Source: Nitrospirota bacterium (GTDB taxonomy: Bacteria; Nitrospirota; Thermodesulfovibrionia; Thermodesulfovibrionales; UBA6898). From it: DNA of 37,432 bases. Location: assembly GCA_003252075.1 (NCBI GenBank), contig QKDO01000131.1, forward strand, positions 1-37,432. The letters are read 5' to 3'. The first letter of the stretch is position 1, and each line of letters starts with the position of its first letter. Under the pieces are notes generated by a model. That model had not been told where the DNA came from, searched no databases, and saw only the letters and a list, made by a program, of their open reading frames with translations. Shown here piece by piece: positions 14,838-22,399 of the stretch. The position numbers and the translations under genes are program-made.

Positions 14838-15258
14838 AAGGTTCCCTGTCCGATGAAGGCTTCGTACCTGCAATATCCGCAAAATTATGTTTTTTCAGCA
14901 GTTCATTGAACTCGGCACGAAGCCCGATCCATATCGGATGGACGGCACAGGTACTGCTGAATCCACAGGCGGTCCTGTCGAGGACGCAGGCATTGAGCGC
15001 TATGGAGCCCTCGACCGCCTCGATAACATCTAGGAGCGTTATGTCCCGGGGTTCCCTGCTGAGCTGGAACCCGCCTTTAACACCCCTGAAAGATCGTGCT
15101 ATGTCCGCCTTTACGAGCTTCTGCAGGATCTTTGCGAGAAAGCTCTTCGGCGCTGCCATTTCCCGCGAGATCTCGTCAACCATGACCACCCGGTCTGTCC
15201 GCGACGTGAGATAGAGGACGCAGCGTATTGCATAATCCGTCTCACGGGTTATCTGCAT
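14836..15258 (-). CDS. Rrf2 family transcriptional regulator with Fe-S type cysteines
   Basis: A 140-residue Rrf2 protein (IscR/NsrR/RsrR relatives). The winged helix-turn-helix occupies about residues 1-75 (ITRETDYAIRCVLYL at the start, FRGVKGGFQLSR in the wing). Three Cys at 91, 98 and 104 match the Fe-S cluster ligand pattern of the family, so it probably senses NO, oxygen, iron or cluster status. It lies 16 bp after cydB and just before ccoN on the same strand, which suggests control of one or both oxidases. Target sites cannot be assigned from this window, though palindromes exist upstream of cydA. Confidence 0.9.
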   Translation of the reverse strand: MQITRETDYAIRCVLYLTSRTDRVVMVDEISREMAAPKSFLAKILQKLVKADIARSFRGVKGGFQLSREPRDITLLDVIEAVEGSIALNACVLDRTACGFSSTCAVHPIWIGLRAEFNELLKKHNFADIAGTKPSSDREP

Positions 15259-15274
15259 GCCACGGGCCTTTGCA

Positions 15275-16303
15275 TCAGTAAGCTTCCGGGCTGCTTTCGA
15301 TGTCCCGGGGCGTTACCTTTGCGCGGAATATCCTGTAGATCCATATTTGATAGCCGATAACGACCGGAACGAAGAGCAGGACCACGGCGGTCATGATCTT
15401 CAGCGTATAAATGCTCGATGAAGAGTTGAATATGGTCAGGCTGTATGCAGGATCAATGCTGGAGGGAAGCAGATTGGGGTACAATCCGATGATGCCGGTG
15501 AAGATGACCATTACGATAGTGCTGCAGGAGGCAAAGAACGCCCTGCTGTAGCTTCCTGCGCTGGAAAAGATACGAACAGCCAGAAGGGATGCGACAGCCG
15601 CTGCAGGTACGGCGAACCAAACCGGGACATCCATGAAATTCCTGTATAACGCTGTGGCAAAGGCGGTGTATATCAGGAACAGGACTGCAGCCGCAAGAAG
15701 ACCCGACCATACCCTGACTGATAGCCTTGCAGCGCGCAGGGAAAGCTCTCCATGCGTTTTCATCGCTAGCCAGAGCACCCCGTGCTGAAGAAAGAGGAGT
15801 ACAAACAGGACGCCGGTGAGGATGCCGTATGGGTTCAGGAGTGAGAGGAGCGTTCCGTGATATCCGCTGCCATCCATCGGCAACCCCTGGAATATATTGC
15901 CGAAGGCAACGCCGAAGAGCAGCGGCGGGATGAAGCTCCCGAAGAATATGGCTGCGTCCCAGCTCTGTTCCCACAGAGTACTGCCGCCTTTCCCCCTGAA
16001 CTCGAAGGCAACGCCCCGGATGATCAGGGCAAAGAGGATGATCAGGAGCGCCGAATAGAGATAGCTGAACATGAGCGCGTAGGTTGTGGGGAAGGCTGCA
16101 AAGGTTGCGCCGCCCGCCGTGATCAGCCATACTTCATTTCCGTCCCAAACGGGTCCGATCGTGTTGATAATGATGCGTTTCTCCGTGTTGTCGCGAGCGA
16201 GGAAGCGCTGCAGCATGCCGGTTCCAAAATCAAACCCATCCAGCATGAAATAGATTGCCCAGAGCAGCCCCCAAAGGACGAACCATAGTATCTGGTATTC
16301 CAC
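15275..16303 (-). CDS. cydB: Cytochrome bd quinol oxidase subunit II
   Basis: A 342-residue CydB. It opens with WFVLWGLLWAIYFMLDGFDFG, the helix-1 signature of the family, and has about eight or nine helices with typical loops such as GPVWDGNEVWL. Together with CydA it oxidises quinol and reduces oxygen without pumping protons. I chose GTG at 16301-16303, because AGGAGG lies six bases upstream, overlapping the cydA stop; an ATG frame extension to 16348 lies inside cydA and lacks such a site. Length matches the family. Confidence 0.94.
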   Translation of the reverse strand: MEYQILWFVLWGLLWAIYFMLDGFDFGTGMLQRFLARDNTEKRIIINTIGPVWDGNEVWLITAGGATFAAFPTTYALMFSYLYSALLIILFALIIRGVAFEFRGKGGSTLWEQSWDAAIFFGSFIPPLLFGVAFGNIFQGLPMDGSGYHGTLLSLLNPYGILTGVLFVLLFLQHGVLWLAMKTHGELSLRAARLSVRVWSGLLAAAVLFLIYTAFATALYRNFMDVPVWFAVPAAAVASLLAVRIFSSAGSYSRAFFASCSTIVMVIFTGIIGLYPNLLPSSIDPAYSLTIFNSSSSIYTLKIMTAVVLLFVPVVIGYQIWIYRIFRAKVTPRDIESSPEAY

Positions 16304-16304
16304 G

Positions 16305-17654
16305 CTACACCTCCTGCCGCGCCGTCCGAACGATAGATGAAAGATCATTGTCCGGACCTTTCCGGGCGAATTTTACCAGGAGATACAGGTCAACGAGCGC
16401 AAGAAGGCCATACAGGAGCGTAAATCCGGTCAGGGAAGCGATTACCTGCGGAACGCTGATGGACCGGGATACGCCGTCTGCTGTCCTGAGAACGTTATAA
16501 ACGATCCACGGCTGCCTGCCGACCTCTGCAACTATCCACCCCAGCTGGGTTGCAATATAGGGGAGGGGGAGCGCATAAAGCATAATCCTCAGAAAGAACC
16601 GGCTCCGGTCTATACGTTCTTTTCGTGAAAGAATGACCGCCATAAAGGTCAGGAGCATGAAAAGCATGCCGAGGCCGGCCATGCCCCTGAAACCGGCAAG
16701 AACCGGAAGAACAGGAGGTCTGTCCCCCTTGGGGAATTCCTTGAGTCCCCGCACAACGGCATTGCCGTCGTGGAAAGCCAGAAAACTGAGCAGTTTCGGC
16801 ACGCTGATCGCTTCAACCGTATTGCGCTCCTTCTCAACATCAGGGATAAGCATGAAATGATAGGGGGCTGCCTCCTTGGTTTCCCAGACCGCTTCCATGG
16901 CAGCAAACTTGGCAGGCTGTGTCCCGGCAACGTTCGCTGCATGGAAATCGCCGACCAGAAAGACCAGAAGAGCGCTTACGAGACCAAAGGTTGCTGCCAC
17001 ACGGAAAGACCGCCGGAAGAAATCCTGGTTTGCTTTTCTCAGGAGATGCCAGGCTGAGATTCCCATAACAAAAAAAGCTGCCACAACGTACCCGGAGAAT
17101 ATGGTATGAAAGAATTTCAGGAGACCGTAAGGATTGCTCAGCAGTGCCATGAAATCGGTCATCTCAGCCCGTCCGTTCCTGATCACATATCCCACCGGGT
17201 GCTGCATCCAGCCGTTTGCCAGCAGTATCCATAGCCCGGAAAGGTTGGTTGCAAGAGCTACAAGCCATATTGACAGGGCGTGGACTTTCCGGGAGACCTT
17301 ATTCCAGCCGAATACCCAGAGGCCGATAAAGGAGGATTCGAGGAAAAAGGCTACGGTCGATTCAATGGCAAGCGGGGCCCCGAAGATATCGCCGACATAC
17401 CGGGAGTACTCAGCCCAGTTCATGCCGAATTGGAACTCCAGGGTAATGCCGGTAACAACACCGAGGGTAAAGTTGATAAGAAAGAGTTTCCCCCAGAACT
17501 TTGTCATCCTGAGCCAGACAACATCTCCGGTGCTCACATACTTGGATTCCATATAGGCCAGCAGAAGAGAAAGGCCGAGGGTAAGGGGCACGAAGATGAA
17601 ATGAAACATGCTAGTTACGGCAAATTGTAGCCTGCTTAAGGTTACAACGTCCAT
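16305..17654 (-). CDS. cydA: Cytochrome bd quinol oxidase subunit I
   Basis: A 449-residue CydA with nine predicted helices. It begins VTLSRLQFAVTSMFHFIFVP, where His binds haem b595. The conserved GRQPW (EVGRQPWIVY) lies in the C-terminal half. The length is that of the short Q-loop class, in contrast to the roughly 520-residue E. coli CydA. Upstream lies a promoter candidate at 17706-17733; cydB begins within two bases of its stop. A cyanide-insensitive type with altered quinol site cannot be excluded from sequence alone. Confidence 0.94.
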   Translation of the reverse strand: MDVVTLSRLQFAVTSMFHFIFVPLTLGLSLLLAYMESKYVSTGDVVWLRMTKFWGKLFLINFTLGVVTGITLEFQFGMNWAEYSRYVGDIFGAPLAIESTVAFFLESSFIGLWVFGWNKVSRKVHALSIWLVALATNLSGLWILLANGWMQHPVGYVIRNGRAEMTDFMALLSNPYGLLKFFHTIFSGYVVAAFFVMGISAWHLLRKANQDFFRRSFRVAATFGLVSALLVFLVGDFHAANVAGTQPAKFAAMEAVWETKEAAPYHFMLIPDVEKERNTVEAISVPKLLSFLAFHDGNAVVRGLKEFPKGDRPPVLPVLAGFRGMAGLGMLFMLLTFMAVILSRKERIDRSRFFLRIMLYALPLPYIATQLGWIVAEVGRQPWIVYNVLRTADGVSRSISVPQVIASLTGFTLLYGLLALVDLYLLVKFARKGPDNDLSSIVRTARQEV

Positions 17655-17705
17655 TCTGCTGACCTTTCATTCAGGAGAAAGATTGTCTTCATTAGTTCTA
17701 TCACC

Positions 17706-17733
17706 ATCTTATCAAATTAAAATTATTAGGCAA
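17706..17733 (-). promoter_or_regulatory. Promoter candidate for cydAB-rrf2
   Basis: On the minus strand, TTGCCT (17728-17733) and TAAGAT (17706-17711) are separated by 16 bp. The leader would be about 45 bases, and AAAGG lies 10 bases before the cydA start. Confidence 0.45.
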
Positions 17734-17934
17734 TATCATAATGCTTATGAATTAAGATTAATTTACTCTTGATTAAAAGCTTTGTCAAGAATAAAATAGG
17801 AGAATATATATCTTATTTTCAATAGCTGAATAAATTATTTAATTGCAATAAGATAAAGCTTATTTAGCAGACACGGGTTTGTCCTGTGCCTCGACGCAAA
17901 ATGTGGTAGGATGAAACTGTAAAGGAGAATGACC
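17734..17934. other. AT-rich divergent regulatory region between cydA and the zinc-ribbon gene
   Basis: No coding frame is apparent. It is distinctly AT-rich compared with its surroundings. It contains an imperfect inverted repeat, CTTGA-N12-TCAAG at 17768-17789, and AATAAG-N6-CTTATT at 17847-17864, either of which could bind a regulator. No exact FNR box (TTGAT-N4-ATCAA) was seen. The plus-strand gene at 17935 has AAAGGAGAAT before its ATG. Confidence 0.4.
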
Positions 17935-18105
17935 ATGAAAGATACGCTCTATGATGACGAGTCTTCGATTAAGCTGGAGACAGTTCCCGAATATGTGACA
18001 TGCCCGAAATGTGGCGGTGAAATAGGGCTATGGACAGGGTCAATCCTGACGGTCTGCTGGTTCTGCGGCTTCCATGCCTTCAAGAAGGAGACGATCATTA
18101 ATTAG
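17935..18105 (+). CDS. 56-residue zinc-ribbon protein
   Basis: ATG 17935 follows AAAGGAG at a normal distance and the frame ends TAG at 18103-18105. The N-terminus is acidic (KDTLYDDESS), followed by VTCPKCGGEIGLW and CWFCGFHAFKK. The two CxxC pairs are separated by about 15 residues, the layout of a rubredoxin-like or zinc-ribbon domain. It probably binds zinc or iron. It lies 57 bp upstream of the selenoprotein peroxiredoxin and may be in the same operon. I know no named family for it. Confidence 0.75.
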   Translation: MKDTLYDDESSIKLETVPEYVTCPKCGGEIGLWTGSILTVCWFCGFHAFKKETIIN

Positions 18106-18106
18106 G

Positions 18107-18136
18107 TTGACAGGTTCGGGTCTTTGACCCTAAAAA
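18107..18136 (+). promoter_or_regulatory. Weak promoter candidate before the peroxiredoxin gene
   Basis: A perfect TTGACA (18107-18112) is followed 18 bp later by TAAAAA, a poor -10. It would let the peroxiredoxin be expressed apart from the zinc-ribbon gene. The short hairpin GGGTC-TTT-GACCC sits between the two hexamers. Confidence 0.3.
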
Positions 18137-18162
18137 AAATCTATTGACGGAGGAGAAAAAAG

Positions 18163-18771
18163 ATGAGCGAGCACTATGGTATAAGAGTCGGCGATACGGT
18201 CCCGGATTTCAAGATCGAGACGTATGACCCGTCGAAGGGCGATTTCGGCGAAATCAGCCTGGCAGAATTAAAGGCGGGCAAGAAGTGGACCGTGCTCTTC
18301 TTTTATCCGGCTGATTTTACTTTTGTTTGAGCAACGGAGTTTGCTGCTCTGGCAGAGCAGCATGAGCATTTCAAGGCGCTGGGTGCAGAGCTTATTACGG
18401 TGAGCACCGACACGAAGTTCGTCCATCTCGCATGGCAGAGGGATGAGAAGATGCTTGAGAAGGTCAGGTACATCATGGGCTCTGATCCGAATGCTCGTAT
18501 TTCCAAGATCTTTGGCGTCTACGATAAAGAGGCCGGCCTCGACCTGCGGGGGACATTCATCATCAGTCCCGACGGTGTCCTCATGAACTCTGAGGTGAAC
18601 TATTTCAATATGGGAAGGAATGTTGAGGAGATACTGCGAAAGGTAAAGGCTAACCTCTATCTTTCTTCTCACCAGAACGAAGGGTGCCCTGCAAAATGGA
18701 CGAAGGAAGGCGACAAGACGCTGAAGCCCTCGGCTGAGCTGGTAGGCAGAGTTTTCTATGCTCTTGAATAG
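18163..18771 (+). CDS. Selenocysteine-containing 2-Cys type peroxiredoxin (AhpC/Prx1-like)
   Basis: A 202-residue peroxiredoxin that reads through an in-frame TGA at 18328-18330 (residue 56). The TGA falls exactly at the peroxidatic Cys: PADFTFV-U-ATEF matches the PxxxTxxC catalytic motif (Pro49, Thr53, U56). The same frame continues with AhpC-type sequence through DLRGTFIISPDG to NEGCPAKW, whose Cys175 is the expected resolving residue. Start ATG 18163 has GGAGGAG upstream. A SECIS-like hairpin begins 12 bases after the TGA. It would reduce peroxides, with Sec giving faster chemistry. If the TGA were a true stop, the protein would end before the active site, and the downstream part would lack it. 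No other frame disruption is visible. Confidence 0.9.
18343..18361 (+). promoter_or_regulatory. Bacterial SECIS-like hairpin for Sec insertion
   Basis: A perfect 8-bp stem (GCTGCTCT/AGAGCAGC), extendable by one T-A pair, closes a GGC loop. It starts 12 bases after TGA, and its loop G lies 23 bases from the TGA, within the window known for bacterial SECIS elements. A G at the first loop position fits the SelB recognition pattern. It is inside the coding region, as bacterial SECIS elements are. Confidence 0.75.
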
Positions 18772-18807
18772 TGGTACAATGGCATAAGGGATGAAGGAGG
18801 GGACGCT

Positions 18808-19134
18808 ATGGCAAAACTGCCGGGTCAGTTCATGAGCATCAGGAAGCGGTTTGAGAAGTATTTCAAGGCGGTCGAGAATCTCGGCAAAGAGGCACGGGTT
18901 GCAGGACCGCTGAACAAAAAGACAGCGCATCTCATACAGCTTGCGGCTGCGGCTGCGATCCGGTCTGAGGGGTCTGTTCATTCCCATACAAGGAGAGCGC
19001 TGGAGTCAGGAGCGAAGCCCGCAGAGATCTATCACGCCATCATCGTGCTGACGAGCACGATAGGGTTTCCTACCGTATCTGCTGCGCTGAGCTGGGCTGA
19101 TGACGTGATCAGTGAGAAAGCAAAGAAAAAGTAG
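18808..19134 (+). CDS. Carboxymuconolactone decarboxylase-like protein lacking the CxxC
   Basis: A 108-residue helical protein of the CMD/AhpD superfamily. AhpD uses a CxxC plus His to reduce peroxiredoxins. Here the motif reads RSEGSVHSH, where the family norm is CEGC followed by xxxH, so both Cys are Ser while the His is kept. GALE-type helix sequence (RRALESGAKPAEIYHAI) and TIGFPTVSAALSW follow. AGGAGGGGACG lies before the ATG. It starts 36 bp after the peroxiredoxin stop and may share its transcript. Without the Cys pair a thiol role is unlikely; it could be structural, regulatory or act on another substrate. Some CMD homologues have lost the Cys too. Confidence 0.85.
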   Translation: MAKLPGQFMSIRKRFEKYFKAVENLGKEARVAGPLNKKTAHLIQLAAAAAIRSEGSVHSHTRRALESGAKPAEIYHAIIVLTSTIGFPTVSAALSWADDVISEKAKKK

Positions 19135-19149
19135 TACGTTCGTCCCGTT

Positions 19150-19185
19150 GTACCAGGGCGGAGAGATTCCTGTCCGCCCTGGTAC
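19150..19185. terminator. Strong hairpin between convergent genes
   Basis: A perfect 13-bp stem (19150-19162 with 19173-19185, GGGCGG/CCGCCC core) with a 10-base loop lies 15 bases after the CMD-like gene. No T run follows, so it is an unproven terminator, though it may work in both directions. From here to the CDF stop at 19381 I see no gene. Confidence 0.45.
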
Positions 19186-19380
19186 GCCTATCTGTTGAAT
19201 GTACGGGTCGAATGATGCAGGCAGAAGAGAGCATGCGCTCTTCCTCTCTTCGCTCCGCAGCTCTTGCCTCCCGTTGGTATAACTAAAAATTAACGGCTTA
19301 ACAGCAGAAATAACGCTCGAATCTTTTATCTTGTCACTTGCGGCCCCACTGGTTGCAGTCCGTGATTGGGTTCGATTGGC

Positions 19381-20283
19381 TCAATAATCATGTCTATCCT
19401 CAGACGTATGCACCTGACAGTAAAGCCCGTTAGATTCACACTCACCACATTCAAACTGCAGAAGAATATGGTTTATTTTTATCGACCTGAGCAACTCTTC
19501 GATCTTCCGGCGGAGAGGTTCAAGGTCGCTCAACCTCTGGTCATGGACCCAGATGTGCGCCGAGAAGGCAATGTTCCTGTGCGCAAGAGACCATACATGG
19601 ATATCATGGATGCCCATCACCTCAGGGAAGACAGAGATCCTCCGAGCGATTTCTTCTACGTCGAATCCTTTCGGCACCATCTCCAGAAAGATTCCCGCAG
19701 CCTCCCTGACCACGCGCAGACCTCCGGTGACGATGATGGCACCGATAATGATGCCGGCAACAGGGTCTGCATATGTCCATCCGGTAGCGAGGACGATGAT
19801 GCCCGATATAATGACGCCGACCGAGGAAAGGGTATCACCGATCACATGCAGCCAGGCACTCTTGATGTTCAGATCCTCATGCCCTCTGCCGAGGATCAGC
19901 GCCATGGCGATATTACCGAGAAGACCTCCTGTTGCTACTGTCAGCATGACTGTTGTTCCGATGGCCGTCGGTGATACGAAGCGGTGGTACGACTCCACGA
20001 ATATGAAGATGGCAATTGCCACCAGGCTCACCCCGTTTACGATTGCAGCAAGAAGCCCAAACCGCTGGTAGCCGTAGGTTGCCCGGAAGTCGGACGGTTT
20101 CTTGCTGACCTTAGCCGCAATAAGGCTCAGTCCGAGGGCAAAGGCGTCAGTCAGTACATGCCCCGCATCGCTCAGGAGGGCGATACTGTTTGAGAGCAGG
20201 CCTCCGACAACCTCGGCAAAGAGTATGACAATCGTGATGACAAGGCTAAGGAGAAGTCTCTGTGCAGGGTCTTTTTTCATCAT
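19381..20283 (-). CDS. Cation diffusion facilitator, zinc/cobalt exporter type
   Basis: A 300-residue CDF exporter (CzcD-like) that moves Zn2+, Co2+ or similar out of the cytoplasm in exchange for protons. Six helices are predicted. The metal site is formed by SDAGHVLTDAF (HxxxD) in helix 2 and AWLHVIGDTLSS in helix 5. The C-terminal cytoplasmic domain contains IHDIHVWSLA and ends with a Cys/His-rich tail (FECGECESNGLYCQVH) that may sense metal. I use ATG 20283 (MMKKDPAQ); the frame extends further upstream without a good ribosome-binding site. It is convergent with the CMD-like gene. Confidence 0.92.
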   Translation of the reverse strand: MMKKDPAQRLLLSLVITIVILFAEVVGGLLSNSIALLSDAGHVLTDAFALGLSLIAAKVSKKPSDFRATYGYQRFGLLAAIVNGVSLVAIAIFIFVESYHRFVSPTAIGTTVMLTVATGGLLGNIAMALILGRGHEDLNIKSAWLHVIGDTLSSVGVIISGIIVLATGWTYADPVAGIIIGAIIVTGGLRVVREAAGIFLEMVPKGFDVEEIARRISVFPEVMGIHDIHVWSLAHRNIAFSAHIWVHDQRLSDLEPLRRKIEELLRSIKINHILLQFECGECESNGLYCQVHTSEDRHDY

Positions 20284-20427
20284 CGTTTCTTCTCTTACTA
20301 TACCGCACCGCTCCCCCGTCGGCAAAGAAGAAGAGGAGATACGAACTGGGAAGAGATGCTTATCGGCACTGGTTTACTCTCAAACGCTCATTCGCCACTC
20401 CTGATATATTTCTGGTAAACTCACAGC

Positions 20428-21414
20428 ATGAGCATGATCATGGTCGAGAACCTCGTGAAAAAATTCGGCAGCATCACTGCCGTCGATGACGTTTCTTTTG
20501 AGGTGGAGGAGGGGGCAATATTCGGGTTCCTCGGGCCGAACGGGGCAGGCAAGACGACCACCATTAACATCCTCTGCACACTGCTTTCTCCGACGTCCGG
20601 GAAGGCATATATCAACAGGTATGATTGCGACCGTGAATCCGCGGAGGTGCGCAGGGCGATCGGCATCGTATTCCAGGACAGTTCGCTCGACAAGGACCTC
20701 ACTGCGCGTGAAAATTTGATGTTCCATGCATACCTCTATCGTGTCGACAAGACCGAGAGAAAAGAGCGCATCGAAGACGCGCTCAGGTTCGTAGACCTTA
20801 CGGACAGGGCCGACGACCTGGTCAAGAAGTTTTCCGGCGGCATGAAACGGCGCCTGGAGGTTGCACGCGGGCTCATCCACCGTCCCAAGGTGCTTTTTCT
20901 TGATGAACCGACCCTCGGCCTCGACCCGCAGAGCAGGACGAACCTCTGGGAATTCATCACTACCCTGCCGAAACTGCACAGGGTGACGATATTCATGACA
21001 ACACACTATATGGAGGAGGCAGAAGTCTGCGACAAGATCGCGATCATCGACAAGGGAAAGATCATCGCATCAGGAACGCCGGCAGATCTGAAAAAGATCG
21101 TGGGCGGTGATGTCATCTATCTGAAGACCAGTAATAATGAGGAGGCGATGAAGGACATCCGGAAGCTCTTTGACATGGAGGTTTCGGAAAAAGACGGGGA
21201 GATCTTTTTATCCGCCCTTAAAGGTGATGCCTGTATACCCGCACTCATCAGGGAAGTCGGCGAACGTGTTCTCTCGGTGAGGATGCAGCGGCCGACCCTG
21301 AACGATGTCTTCCTGAAACTTACCGGAAAGGAGATTCGGGAGCAGAACGGCACCGGTCTTGACAACATCAAGGCCATGGTCAGGTCGTACCGGAGAAGGC
21401 ATGATCGAGACTAA
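20428..21414 (+). CDS. ABC transporter ATP-binding protein, daunorubicin-resistance (DrrA) type
   Basis: A 328-residue ATPase that powers an exporter with the next gene. The Walker A is GPNGAGKTTT, the Q-loop region is VFQDSSL, the signature is FSGGMKRRLEVARGLI and Walker B is LFLDEPTLGLDPQ. A C-terminal extension of about 85 residues (from about 240) matches the DrrA-type regulatory tail. The ATG has no Shine-Dalgarno sequence, but TAAACT ends six bases upstream, so a leaderless message is possible. It overlaps the permease gene by 14 bp. Substrate unknown. Confidence 0.92.
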   Translation: MSMIMVENLVKKFGSITAVDDVSFEVEEGAIFGFLGPNGAGKTTTINILCTLLSPTSGKAYINRYDCDRESAEVRRAIGIVFQDSSLDKDLTARENLMFHAYLYRVDKTERKERIEDALRFVDLTDRADDLVKKFSGGMKRRLEVARGLIHRPKVLFLDEPTLGLDPQSRTNLWEFITTLPKLHRVTIFMTTHYMEEAEVCDKIAIIDKGKIIASGTPADLKKIVGGDVIYLKTSNNEEAMKDIRKLFDMEVSEKDGEIFLSALKGDACIPALIREVGERVLSVRMQRPTLNDVFLKLTGKEIREQNGTGLDNIKAMVRSYRRRHDRD

Positions 21415-22168
21415 CGCCGTCTATGTCATCGTAGCGCGGGAGTTCAAGAAGTTCATCCGCGAGAAGAGCCGCCTTATCTCTACCCTAGCGCGACCGCTGC
21501 TCTGGCTCTTTTTGATCGGCGGCGGCATGTCCCGCCTTGTGCCTGCAGGCGAAAATGTTTCCTACATACAGTTCATCTTTCCGGGCATCCTCGGCATGAC
21601 GATCCTCTTCAGTTCGATCTTTTCCTCCATATCGATCATATGGGACAAGGAATTCGGATTCATGAAGGAAATCCTCGTGGCGCCGGTCTCGCGGTTCTCG
21701 GTGGTGGTGGGAAAGGCGACAAGCGGCATGGTGCTTTCAACCTTCCAGGCGGTGATCGTGCTCTGTCTCTTCCCGTTCATCGGGCTGAGGCTCGACCCGC
21801 TCCAGATCGTCGGCGTGATACTCGTGTCGGCGATCCTCTCATTTGCCCTGGCATCTTTCGGCATTCTGCTTGCATCATTCTATGAAAGCTATGAGAGCTT
21901 CAGCGTGATCATGAACTTTATCGTCATGCCGATGTTTTTCCTTTCCGGGGCCATGTATCCGGTCAAGCTCCTGCCGGAGGTGCTGAAACTCGTCTCGAAG
22001 CTGAATCCGCTCACCTACGGTGTCGACGCCCTGAAGAATATCGTTTTTCCCTATGAGACCGGCAGAATGAGCGCGGACTTTTCACTCTTTACCGACCTGG
22101 CCGTCATCCTGACCCTCTCCCTCGTCTTTGTCCTGATCGCCGGCAAGGCCTTCGAACGGAAGCAGTAA
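21401..22168 (+). CDS. ABC-2 type permease of an exporter
   Basis: A 255-residue permease with six predicted helices, typical of ABC-2 exporters (DrrB-type). Motifs include SPIF-like FPGILGMTILF, LVAPVSRFSVV and the C-terminal GAMYPVKLLPEVLKLVSKLNPLTYG stretch, which is the family consensus region for NPLTY. I start at ATG 21401 (MIETNAVYV), preceded by GGAGAAGG, which overlaps the ATPase gene. Together they could export a lipid, drug or polysaccharide precursor. Confidence 0.92.
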   Translation: MIETNAVYVIVAREFKKFIREKSRLISTLARPLLWLFLIGGGMSRLVPAGENVSYIQFIFPGILGMTILFSSIFSSISIIWDKEFGFMKEILVAPVSRFSVVVGKATSGMVLSTFQAVIVLCLFPFIGLRLDPLQIVGVILVSAILSFALASFGILLASFYESYESFSVIMNFIVMPMFFLSGAMYPVKLLPEVLKLVSKLNPLTYGVDALKNIVFPYETGRMSADFSLFTDLAVILTLSLVFVLIAGKAFERKQ

Positions 22169-22399
22169 TTTTTCGTGTCATGAAGTTATGCTCTTCTCGC
22201 GCTGCAATATTTGCTCTCTCGGGTAACGCGCTGATTATGGGTAGATGGCGTAATTGCTTAAAGCTTGGGAAGCAGTTGTCCTCGCGATACAATGCCAACT
22301 ATTCTTTCATGTTAGGGTGTATTCCATGCTATGCTCGGAGCAAAAGGCCTTTGGCGCACGACACACTTTGAAAACCGAGCAGCAAGGGGGGAGATGACC

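Noticed and set aside
14087-14839. A 250-residue plus-strand frame opposite ccoN.
   Set aside because: The minus strand has a complete haem-copper oxidase with ligand motifs. The plus frame is charged, low-complexity antisense sequence.
17734-17934. An exact FNR box upstream of cydA.
   Set aside because: No TTGAT-N4-ATCAA was found; only looser inverted repeats are present, so no named regulator is assigned.
18328-18330. The TGA read as a nonsense mutation making the peroxiredoxin a pseudogene.
   Set aside because: The codon falls precisely at the peroxidatic position, coding continues intact on both sides, and a SECIS-like hairpin follows. A random stop would not be expected at that residue.
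19320-19378. A possible tRNA (GGTTCGATT resembling a T-arm).
   Set aside because: I could not fold an acceptor stem, D-arm and anticodon arm around it in a consistent order. It also lies directly next to the CDF gene end.
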